A stretch of 64,000 nt of DNA from DAHUYF01 sp035623985 (GTDB lineage: Bacteria; Pseudomonadota; Alphaproteobacteria; ATCC43930; CGMCC-115725). The translations under genes were made by a program, and so were the position numbers. The stretch lies in the NCBI GenBank assembly GCA_035623985.1, contig DASPSJ010000026.1, positions 1-64,000 on the forward strand, in the 5' to 3' direction. Positions 34,805 to 42,585 of this stretch are shown here, piece after piece (positions within the stretch are counted from its first letter, which is position 1; the number at the start of each line of letters is the position of its first letter). Below the pieces are notes generated by a model. The model was given only the letters and a program-made list of their open reading frames with translations. It was not told where the DNA came from and searched no databases.

Positions 34805-37800
34805 CCTCGCCCGAGGGATTCCAACTTTCGCCGCAACGGCGCGCGCTCTTCCAGAAAGAGGGGGTACCGCGCGCCAATGGCGTGATGCTCGAACGTCGAT
34901 CGCGTCAGCGGATGGCGCCGCTGTCCTTCGCCCAGGAGCGGCTGTGGTTTCTCGATCAATTCCAGGCCGACCGCTCGGTCTACAACATTCCCGGCAATTT
35001 CCAGCTACCCGGCGCTTTGCATCTGCCGGCGCTGCATGCCGCCTTCAACGAGGTCGTTCGACGCCACGAGGCGCTGCGCACGACGTTCCCGGTGATCGAC
35101 GGGAAACCGGTGCAGCTCATTGCGCCGAGCGCGCGGTTGAGTCTGCCGCTGCGCGACCTGCGCGCCCTCCCTGTCGAGCGAAGGGAGGCAGAGACCGCCC
35201 GGTTGGCGGCCGAGGAAAGAAGCCGGCCCTTCGACTTGATGCGGGATCTGCCGTTGAGGGTGCAGCTCCTGCGGGTCGCCGATGAGCTGCATCTGGTGCT
35301 CTTGACGATGCACCACATCGTCTCCGACGCCCGCTCGATGGAAATCTTCTTTTCGGAGTTATCGACGCTCTATCGGGCCTATGCGCAGGGCAGCGCATCG
35401 CCGCTGCCGGAGCCGCCGGTCCAATACGCGGATTTCGCCGAATGGCAGCGCGATTGGCTCTGCGGCGAGGTCCTGGACGAGCAGCTTGCGTTCTGGCGCC
35501 GGCAGCTTTCGGGCGCGCCGCAGGTGATCGGCCTTCCGACCGATCGGCCGCGGCCGCCGGTTCAGCGGCACCGCGGCGCGCTGCAGGCCTTCAGGCTGTC
35601 GCGTCGGCTGGTCGAGGAGCTGCGCGCGCTCAGCATTGCCGAGGGCGCAACGCTGTTCATGACGATGCTGGCCGGCTTCCTGACCCTGCTCCACCGCTAC
35701 AGCGGCGAGACCACCCTCTGCGTCGGAACGCCCATCGCCAATCGCGATCGCGCCGAGCTGGAGAGTCTGATCGGCCTCTTCGTGAATACCGTTGTGCTGC
35801 GCGTGGATCTGCGCGGGGATTTGAGCTTCCGCGCGCTGATCGCGAGCGTCCGCGAGACGGCGCTCACGGCCTACAGCCATCAGGATCTCCCGTTCGAGAA
35901 GCTGGTGGAGGAACTCCATCCGCAGCGCAGCATGGGCCACAATCCGCTGTTCCAGGTCATGTTCACGCTGCAGAGCGCGCCCGCAGCAGCCGTGGAACCG
36001 GTGTCGGCGGATCCGGCGTCGGCCGACAGGGAGGAGCCGTTGAGCGTAACGCCGTCGACGGCGAAGTTTGATCTCAATCTTTCGCTGGTGCAGTGCGGTC
36101 AGGATTTGACCGGCGCCATCGAGTACAACACCGACCTGTTCGACGATGCGACCATCACACGGATGGTCGGTCATCTGCTGATGCTGCTCACGGCCGCCGC
36201 GGCGCAGCCGAATGCGCAACTGGCGGACCTGCCGCTGCTCATGGACGCGGAGCAGCAGCAGCTTGCGCGCTGGAATGCGTCGGCCGAGACCTGCCCCGCC
36301 GTGGGCGGCATCCACCGCCTGGTGGAGGATCGGGCAGCCCGAACGCCCGCCGCGCCGGCGCTCTGCGCCGACGGGCGCGAGATCAGCTACGGGGAACTTA
36401 ACCAGCGCGCGGACCGGCTGGCGCGGCGGCTGCGGCGGCTCGGTTGCGGGCCGGACATGGCGGTGGGGATCTTTGGCGACCGGTCGATCGAGACATTCAT
36501 CGGCCTGCTCGGGGTGCTCAAGGCCGGGGGCGCGTCCTTGCCGCTCGATCCGACCTATCCCGCGCAGCGCCTTGCCTTCATGCTTGCCGATTCCGGCGCG
36601 CCGCTGCTGGTTACGCAGAAGCGGCTGGTCGCCAACCTGCCGCCGCATCAGGCATTCGTGGTCTGCGTCGACGAGGACGAGGACGAGGACGCGGCGGCTT
36701 CCGATGAAGCCGCGGCAGGTCCGACGCCGGCGCTCGACGGCGATCGGCTCGCCTATATCATCTACACCTCCGGCTCGACCGGACGACCCAAGGGCGCGGC
36801 CGTGACGCACCGCACCCTGCTCAACCTGATCTTGTGGCAGATGGTCCGCTCCCGCTGCCCGGAGGGACGGACGCTCCAATATGCCCCCCTGAGCTTCGAC
36901 GTGGCGCTTCAGGAAATTTTCGCGACCTGGTGCGCCGGCGGCTGCCTGGTGCTCATCGACGAGACCGACCGGTGCGACATGCGGCGATTGCCGCGTCTGT
37001 TGCGCGAGGCGGCGATCGAGCGATTGTTCCTGCCCTATGTCGCGCTGAAGCAACTGGCGGAGAGCGTCGACCAGGACGATCTGCTTCCCAGCGAGTTGCG
37101 CGAGGTGATCACCGCCGGCGAGCAGCTCCGCATCACGCCGGCGATCCGGAGGTTCTTCGCCCGCCTGCCCCAATGCACGCTGGCGAACCAATATGGGCCG
37201 TCGGAAACCCACGTCGTTTCCGAATTTGTCCTCCCGCCGGCGCCCGCGTCTTGGCCGGTATTGCCGCCGATCGGCCGGCCTATCGCCGCCACCCAACTCC
37301 ATGTGCTGGACGATCGGCTGAGGCCGGTGCCGATCGGCGTTCCCGGCGAGCTGTACGTTGGCGGCGTCCCGCCGGCGCGCGGCTATCTCGGTCGACCCGC
37401 GGCGACGGCCGAAAGCTTTGTGCCGAATCCCTGGGCCGCGCCGGGAACGCGGCTTTATCGCACGGGCGATCTGGCGCGTTATTTGCCGGACGGCAATCTC
37501 GAGTTCCTCGGCCGCCGCGACGACCAGCTCAAGATCCGCGGTCATCGCATCGAGCCGGGCGAGGTCGAGGTGGCACTGAGCCAAGCGCCAGGGGTGCGGG
37601 CCGCGACTGTGGCATGCCGCACCGATCCTGCGGGCGAGTTGAGTTTGGTGGGATATCTGGTGGCCGAGGGGGAGCCATCGATCGAGGAGATACGCGGCCA
37701 CCTGCGCCGATCTCTGCCGGAGTACATGGTGCCGTCGAGCTTCATCCAATTGCCCTACCTTCCCATGACCCCGAGCGGGAAAGTCGATCGCCGCGCCCTC

Positions 37801-38184
37801 GTGGCGCTCGATGGCACGCGCCTGGGCATCGAGCGGCCCTTCGCGGCGCCGCGCACCTCCCTGGAGCAGCGGCTTGCGGAGATCTGGCGCGGCGTCCTCG
37901 GTGTCGAGCGCATTGGCGTATCGGACAATTTCTTCGACTTGGGCGGCCACTCGCTCAGCGCAACCCGCGTGGTCGCTCGGATCCGCGATCTCTTCGACAT
38001 CGAGGTGCCGCTGGTTCGCATCTTCGAGCAGCCGTCGATCGCGGGACTGGCCTGCGCGCTGATCGAAGCCGAACTCGCCCGCGACGAGAGCCCCGAGATG
38101 GTTACGGAGGTCGAAGCGCTTTCGGATGAAGAGGCGGCCGTCCTCTCCCGAGAAGAATGGACTATCCCCGCGACAGAGCGATAG
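34801..38184 (+). CDS. NRPS 2, one module C-A-PCP, no TE domain
   Basis: A 1127-residue module starting at GTG 34801 (GGAGAG upstream, four-base overlap with NRPS 1). The C-domain motif is HHIVSDA at 171-177: the catalytic second His and the Asp are kept, but the usual Gly is Ala. The A domain (about 495-970) has YIIYTSGSTGRPKG and NQYGPSETHVV; the code by eye is D-V-Q-F-I-A-Q-V-V-K, one residue from the proline code DVQ(L/F)IAHVVK. An acidic Asp/Glu run interrupts the A domain before A3. The PCP Ser is Ser1051 (FFDLGGHSL). The C terminus ends in a short acidic tail with no thioesterase or reductase domain, so release needs the separate thioesterase. Confidence 0.93.
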   Translation: MTSPEGFQLSPQRRALFQKEGVPRANGVMLERRSRQRMAPLSFAQERLWFLDQFQADRSVYNIPGNFQLPGALHLPALHAAFNEVVRRHEALRTTFPVIDGKPVQLIAPSARLSLPLRDLRALPVERREAETARLAAEERSRPFDLMRDLPLRVQLLRVADELHLVLLTMHHIVSDARSMEIFFSELSTLYRAYAQGSASPLPEPPVQYADFAEWQRDWLCGEVLDEQLAFWRRQLSGAPQVIGLPTDRPRPPVQRHRGALQAFRLSRRLVEELRALSIAEGATLFMTMLAGFLTLLHRYSGETTLCVGTPIANRDRAELESLIGLFVNTVVLRVDLRGDLSFRALIASVRETALTAYSHQDLPFEKLVEELHPQRSMGHNPLFQVMFTLQSAPAAAVEPVSADPASADREEPLSVTPSTAKFDLNLSLVQCGQDLTGAIEYNTDLFDDATITRMVGHLLMLLTAAAAQPNAQLADLPLLMDAEQQQLARWNASAETCPAVGGIHRLVEDRAARTPAAPALCADGREISYGELNQRADRLARRLRRLGCGPDMAVGIFGDRSIETFIGLLGVLKAGGASLPLDPTYPAQRLAFMLADSGAPLLVTQKRLVANLPPHQAFVVCVDEDEDEDAAASDEAAAGPTPALDGDRLAYIIYTSGSTGRPKGAAVTHRTLLNLILWQMVRSRCPEGRTLQYAPLSFDVALQEIFATWCAGGCLVLIDETDRCDMRRLPRLLREAAIERLFLPYVALKQLAESVDQDDLLPSELREVITAGEQLRITPAIRRFFARLPQCTLANQYGPSETHVVSEFVLPPAPASWPVLPPIGRPIAATQLHVLDDRLRPVPIGVPGELYVGGVPPARGYLGRPAATAESFVPNPWAAPGTRLYRTGDLARYLPDGNLEFLGRRDDQLKIRGHRIEPGEVEVALSQAPGVRAATVACRTDPAGELSLVGYLVAEGEPSIEEIRGHLRRSLPEYMVPSSFIQLPYLPMTPSGKVDRRALVALDGTRLGIERPFAAPRTSLEQRLAEIWRGVLGVERIGVSDNFFDLGGHSLSATRVVARIRDLFDIEVPLVRIFEQPSIAGLACALIEAELARDESPEMVTEVEALSDEEAAVLSREEWTIPATER

Positions 38185-38193
38185 GAGCGTCAT

Positions 38194-38823
38194 GTGGCTA
38201 GGAAACCCCCCAACACACGTCCGCCCAGCACTTCGCAACCCTCGGGCAAGCTGACCCCGGCCGAGTTGGCGCTGCAGCAATACGCGCAGCGGACGAACGA
38301 AGCCTGGCAAACGATGTCCCAACGCAGCCAGGAGGCGCGCAGCAACTATGCGCGGGCCTTGGTCGAACGGCGAGCCGGTCACGCCCGCGGCGAGGCCGCA
38401 GAAGCGGTTCACCGGGCCTATCTCGATCACTTCCTCGCGTTACAGGCGGCGGGGGCGGCGGGTTGGACGCCCGAAGCCAGCGAGAAGGTCAAGGAAGCGC
38501 ATACGCGCCATGTCGAGGCGTATAAGGCAGTGGTCACCGCCGGCGAGGAACTCGGCAAGGGGTGCTGGGAGCTTTACACCAACCTCGTCGGCGAGCTGCA
38601 GGCGATCCTCGCCGAGGCGCAAGGAAACCAGGAGGCGGCCTATCACGCCTTCCTCGCATCGCAGCAGGAGGCGTGGGCCGGATTGGATCCGAGCGCGCTT
38701 TCGCCGGCGGAATTGCTCGCGCTGGCGAGGGGACTGGCAAACGTTGCCGCGCACGCGCAGGTCAGCCAACTGAGCCGGCGGCCAGCGGCCCCCGCGGCGG
38801 AGAAGAGCAATGCGCCAGAGTGA
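38194..38823 (+). CDS. Helical protein of unknown function in the NRPS operon
   Basis: A 209-residue protein, nearly all predicted helix, rich in Ala, Glu and Gln, with a Pro/Ser-rich first 20 residues and several long amphipathic helices suggesting coiled coils. No signal peptide or membrane segment. It is a little phasin-like in composition, but I see no family motif. GTG 38194 has AGGAG seven bases upstream. It ends 14 bases inside the MbtH gene, so it is tightly bound to the operon. Confidence 0.7.
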   Translation: MARKPPNTRPPSTSQPSGKLTPAELALQQYAQRTNEAWQTMSQRSQEARSNYARALVERRAGHARGEAAEAVHRAYLDHFLALQAAGAAGWTPEASEKVKEAHTRHVEAYKAVVTAGEELGKGCWELYTNLVGELQAILAEAQGNQEAAYHAFLASQQEAWAGLDPSALSPAELLALARGLANVAAHAQVSQLSRRPAAPAAEKSNAPE

Positions 38824-39016
38824 CGAGCTGGACCGGCGAAGCCATGTCGTCGTGGCCAATGGCGAAGGGCAGTATGCCCTCTGGCCAGCGGGCCGGACGC
38901 CGCCGGAAGGCTGGCAGCAAGTCGCCGGGCCCGACGACAAAGGACGCTGCCTGGAATGGGTTCGCGAGCATTGGACGGACTTGACGCCGCTCAGCCTTCG
39001 CCGTCCGGCGGGATGA
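38810..39016 (+). CDS. MbtH-like protein
   Basis: A 68-residue MbtH-family chaperone that binds A domains and helps their folding or activity. The motif NGEGQYALWPAG, then PPEGW, and the WVREHWTDLTPLS block with its three conserved Trp are clear; Ala stands where most members have Ser after Tyr. It overlaps the preceding gene by 14 bases and the thioesterase gene by four. One or both A domains here probably need it. Confidence 0.93.
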   Translation: MRQSDELDRRSHVVVANGEGQYALWPAGRTPPEGWQQVAGPDDKGRCLEWVREHWTDLTPLSLRRPAG

Positions 39017-39768
39017 TGAGCGATCCCGCCGACTGGATCGTTCAGGTTACGCGGCCGCCGCGAGCCGACGTACAGCTCCTGTGTCTGCCGCATGCCGGCG
39101 GCGGCATCAGCAGCTTCCGCGATTGGCCCGGGCACCTTCCGGCCCGGATCGGACTCTCCCTCGTGCAACTGCCGGGACGGGAATCGCGCCTGCGAGAGGC
39201 GCCAATCCGCGACGGCGCGGTGCTGGTGGAGCGGCTGGCGCGGAGCCTTCTGCCGCAGCTTGATCGGCCCTTTGCGCTTTACGGACACAGCTTTGGCGCT
39301 CTGCTCGCCTTCGAGCTGGCGCGGCATTTGCGCGCCCGCGCCTGGCCGCGGCCGCGCCATCTCTTTGTGTCGGGATTCCGCGCGCCGCACCTGCCGCGCA
39401 GGGAGCTCGCGCTCGCCTTGCTTCGCGACGATCATCTGGCCTGGGCGGTTCAACGCCACTACAACGGCATTCCCGCCGCCGTGGCGAGCGACGGCACGCT
39501 GATGAAGCTTCTACTGCCGGCATTGCGTGCCGACTTGGCGTTGGAGGAAGGCTATTCCTATCGCGACGAACCTCCGCTTTCGTGTCCGATCTCCGCCTTC
39601 GGCGGCATCGACGATCGCAGCCTCGGGCGCGCAGACCTGCAGTCGTGGAAAACTCATACGCAGGGGCGGTTTCGCCTGCGCATGCTGGCGGGAGGTCACT
39701 TCTTCCCGCCGGCCTCGCAAAAGGCGCTGCTCGACGCCGTCGTCGATGACCTGACGAAAGCCGCCTAG
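39013..39768 (+). CDS. Stand-alone thioesterase (type II, GrsT-like)
   Basis: A 251-residue alpha/beta hydrolase. The nucleophile elbow is YGHSFGALLAFELA, the Asp lies in GGIDDRSL and the His in LAGGHFFPP. CLPHAGGG near residue 24 is the type II thioesterase hallmark. Such enzymes clear misloaded carrier proteins. As NRPS 2 lacks its own thioesterase domain, this one may also release the product. The ATG overlaps the MbtH stop (ATGA). Confidence 0.9.
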   Translation: MMSDPADWIVQVTRPPRADVQLLCLPHAGGGISSFRDWPGHLPARIGLSLVQLPGRESRLREAPIRDGAVLVERLARSLLPQLDRPFALYGHSFGALLAFELARHLRARAWPRPRHLFVSGFRAPHLPRRELALALLRDDHLAWAVQRHYNGIPAAVASDGTLMKLLLPALRADLALEEGYSYRDEPPLSCPISAFGGIDDRSLGRADLQSWKTHTQGRFRLRMLAGGHFFPPASQKALLDAVVDDLTKAA

Positions 39769-39851
39769 AAGAGCGAGGTGCGGCAATACCGACGCCGACG
39801 CCAGCGCGGTAAACGCCGGGGACGAGATCAAGATTGTTCTTGACGAGGCAG

Positions 39852-40427
39852 ATGCCACCCATGTGGTTCGCGTTGAAAGAGACGATCCCGCGCTTTCTCG
39901 ACACCCGCCGACCAGGGGATGCGAGCGACTGCGAGGATTTCATGGAGACCACACTCGAGGCCATCGGCGACGTCACGGGCAGATGCGCGTTGATCCTGGG
40001 GAGGGACGGGCTCGAGATCATGTGCTCGCTGCTCCGCAGAGGCGTGATCGAGGCGACAGCGCAACGCCGCTCCGACGGTCCGACGCCTAGGCGCGTCAAT
40101 TTGGCCGTCGTGTCGCCCTTGGATCATGCTCGGCAGGCGCCGCGGCTCATCGCCTATGCCAGACGGGCGCTGGCGTCGGGCGGCTGGATCATCATTCGTC
40201 TTGCCGCTGATCGGAACCTCGAGCTCAACAACGCGACGGAGACCGCATTGGCCGTGCATGGCTTCAGCGCAAGAAGGCGGAGAAGCGCGCGAGGATGTTT
40301 GCTGCTTTACGGCGAGGCGCCGCCGCTCGGTCTGAGACCGCTGCCCAACGTCGCGCTGGCGCAGACCTTCCGCCGCCGCGGTCTCCCGCCGCGCGCCTCT
40401 CTCGACTTACTCGACGCGACGCCATGA
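39852..40427 (+). CDS. Unknown protein, possible Rossmann-like fold
   Basis: A 191-residue protein I do not recognise. The segment CALILGRDGLEIMCSLLRRG, then NLAVVSPLD and ASGGWIIIRLA, has the strand-helix order of an S-adenosylmethionine methyltransferase, but the glycine-rich cofactor loop is not convincing. ATG 39852 is chosen with a close GAGG; TTG 39834 is possible. It is coupled to the antiporter gene by an ATGA overlap, so it is a true member of the operon. Confidence 0.6.
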   Translation: MPPMWFALKETIPRFLDTRRPGDASDCEDFMETTLEAIGDVTGRCALILGRDGLEIMCSLLRRGVIEATAQRRSDGPTPRRVNLAVVSPLDHARQAPRLIAYARRALASGGWIIIRLAADRNLELNNATETALAVHGFSARRRRSARGCLLLYGEAPPLGLRPLPNVALAQTFRRRGLPPRASLDLLDATP

Positions 40428-41713
40428 CTCCCGCCGTCGTCCTGCTGATGCAGGTCTTTGCCATTGTCGTGGTCCCGTGCGCCGCCCTGACCGGCTGCCG
40501 CCTGCGCGGCGTCATACCTTTGGTCGTCATGCAGATCCTGGTCGGGATCGCCCTGGGACCTTCCGTCCTCGGTCGGCTTGCGCCCGGCATATCCATGCCG
40601 TTCCTGAATCGCGATGCCCTTTTGCCTCTCTCCGGCATCGCTTCGATCGCGGTCTTGCTCTTCGGCTTCATCACCGGCCTGCATTTCGAGCCGATAACGC
40701 TCCGCGCCCGGCGCGGCGCCTTCGCCGGTATCGCGTTTGCGAGCTTTGCGGTGCCGACGCTCTCCGGCACGCTTGCCGGTTTCTGGTTGGCGCTGCGCCA
40801 TCCCGGCGAGCTTACGGCGAACGTCGATCCGCTGGCGTTCGCGATGGCGATCGGCGTCTGCACGGGGATCACGGCGCTTCCCGTGCTGAGCGCCATCCTG
40901 CGCGAGATGGATTTGCTCGGCAGCCGTATCGGCCAAATCGCGCTGGGGATCGCCGCCATCAACGATGGAGCGCTGTGGATCTGCCTGGGCTTGGTGATGG
41001 CCGCCGTGACCGGGCGTTCGAGCGGCGTGCGGAGCGCGCTCGCCGTGTTCGCGATCGTGCCGTGCCATGTCGCTGCCATGGCGGGGATTGCGCGACCGCT
41101 GCTCCGTCGGATGGCGGGCGCGCTCGCGGGAGACGAACGGCCAAGCGAGAGCGTCTTCATCGCCGTCTATGCCGTCGCCATTGGCTCGGCGCTGGTGACG
41201 GAGGCGCTCGGACTGCACTATTTGCTTGGCGCTTTCATCGCGGGCGCGATCGTGCCGCGCGAGTTGCGCCGGCCGATCATCGATCGGCTGCAGCCGATGA
41301 CGATCGGCGTGTTGATGCCTTTCTTTTTTGCGCTGGTGGGGCTGCGGACATCGATCAATTTCGCCTCCTCCGACTTTTTCGAGATCTTCGCGGTCGCAAC
41401 GGCGGCGGCGGTCATCGGCAAGCTTGGCGGTACTGCTCTTGCCGCTCGCCTCGCCGGCGAATCCTGGCCGGAGGCGCTCGGTCTCGGCGCGCTCGTTCAG
41501 ACCAAGGGCTTGATGGAAGTGGTGGTGCTGACCATTCTGCTCGACAATGCGATCATTTCCCCGCAGGTGTTCTCGGCGCTCATCCTGATGGCCTTGGCGA
41601 CCACCGCGCTGGCCGCGCCGCTGGCTCGGGCGGTGATGTCGCAGCACCTTGACCGGCCATTGAAATCCTGCCGCCAAGCGCTCCGGGCAGGCAACGCCGT
41701 ACAGCTTGAGTGA
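40424..41713 (+). CDS. CPA2-type cation/proton antiporter
   Basis: A 429-residue membrane protein with about 12 hydrophobic segments, of the Na+/H+ or K+/H+ exchanger family (CPA2). The CTGITALPVLSAILREM segment, with the family's central helix, and GLHYLLGAFIAGAIVP are recognisable. No C-terminal TrkA domain is present, unlike the Kef-like protein at 48050. As the last gene of the NRPS operon it may serve export, self-protection or ion balance for the product, by inference. Confidence 0.88.
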   Translation: MTPAVVLLMQVFAIVVVPCAALTGCRLRGVIPLVVMQILVGIALGPSVLGRLAPGISMPFLNRDALLPLSGIASIAVLLFGFITGLHFEPITLRARRGAFAGIAFASFAVPTLSGTLAGFWLALRHPGELTANVDPLAFAMAIGVCTGITALPVLSAILREMDLLGSRIGQIALGIAAINDGALWICLGLVMAAVTGRSSGVRSALAVFAIVPCHVAAMAGIARPLLRRMAGALAGDERPSESVFIAVYAVAIGSALVTEALGLHYLLGAFIAGAIVPRELRRPIIDRLQPMTIGVLMPFFFALVGLRTSINFASSDFFEIFAVATAAAVIGKLGGTALAARLAGESWPEALGLGALVQTKGLMEVVVLTILLDNAIISPQVFSALILMALATTALAAPLARAVMSQHLDRPLKSCRQALRAGNAVQLE

Positions 41714-41815
41714 GGCCGGGGCAACCGACGGCTCGCGCGTTCCGACGATCCCGTCGGCAACGCGGCGGTGCGGCGCGAACCGCCCATCGTCGGATCGGAG
41801 GGGGAGGAGCGGCCG

Positions 41816-42520
41816 TCAGGCTCCCTTGCCGTTGCCGCGACCAATCTCTTCCAAAGCGGCGGCATCGCGGATGATGATCCAGCCTTCTTCGAGCTGGATG
41901 ACGCCGCGGCGGTTCCATTCCCTGAGGCAGCGATTGACGCTTTCGCGGGTGCCGCCGATCATGGCGCCAAGCTCTCGCTGCGACAGCGCCACCTTGGCTC
42001 GGGGGGCGCCGCCGGCGACGCGCAGCAGCGCTTTGGCCAGGCGCATGGGCAGGCCGAGAAAAGCGATCTCGCCGATCTGCTCGTCGGTGCGGCGCAGGCG
42101 CTCGCACAGCACTTCGAGCAGTTTGATCGCAACGGCGGGATGGCGCTCGAGCACGCTCAGCATATCGCGGCGCTCGAGCACCAGCAGGTCGCAATTGGTG
42201 AGGGCGGCGGCGTCGGCGCTGCGCTCGCGGCCGTCGAGCAGCGCCATCTCGCCGAACACCTCGCCGCTGCCGAGATCGGCCAGCACGATCTCCTTGCCGT
42301 CGGAAGAGGGAGCGGTGATGCGCACGGTGCCGGCGAGTACGGCCATCATGCTCTGCCCAGGCGAGGCGACGCGGAAAATGACCTCGCCGGCGGCGAAGCG
42401 CCGGCGATGCGCGCGCCCGGCCAGGAGCCGCAACGCCGGCTCATCGATTGTGGCAAAAAGGGGACATCGCCGCAGCAAGCGGCTGGCATCCTCGCGCGAT
42501 GGGTCCGGCGAATGCGGCAA
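41816..42520 (-). CDS. Crp/Fnr family transcriptional regulator
   Basis: A 234-residue regulator with an N-terminal cyclic-nucleotide-binding fold (ASPGQSMMAVLAGTVRI, then GSGEVFGEMALLDGRERSA) and a C-terminal helix-turn-helix (LSQRELGAMIGGTRESVNRCL). There are no Cys clusters typical of FNR. No ATG fits; TTG 42520 with AAGGGG six bases upstream is my choice. It is convergent with the NRPS operon, 102 bases away. It is divided from the fatty-acyl-CoA ligase gene by 65 bases and may be co-transcribed with it. Confidence 0.88.
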   Translation of the reverse strand: MPHSPDPSREDASRLLRRCPLFATIDEPALRLLAGRAHRRRFAAGEVIFRVASPGQSMMAVLAGTVRITAPSSDGKEIVLADLGSGEVFGEMALLDGRERSADAAALTNCDLLVLERRDMLSVLERHPAVAIKLLEVLCERLRRTDEQIGEIAFLGLPMRLAKALLRVAGGAPRAKVALSQRELGAMIGGTRESVNRCLREWNRRGVIQLEEGWIIIRDAAALEEIGRGNGKGA

Positions 42521-42585
42521 GCAGCACCCCTTAGAGTCATTGTTGCACCGCAGCCGCGGCTTCGTCCAGCGCCGTCCGCGGCGGC

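Noticed and set aside
36664..36700. GACGAG short tandem repeat in NRPS 2
   Set aside because: It encodes an acidic loop in frame and looks like ordinary linker variation, not a separate element.
35359..38430. Long minus-strand open frame (about 1023 codons) opposite NRPS 2
   Set aside because: Same reason: antisense shadow of a well-supported synthetase.
41742..41757. Hairpin CCGACG-ATCC-CGTCGG as a terminator of the NRPS operon
   Set aside because: Six base pairs only and no T-run on either strand.
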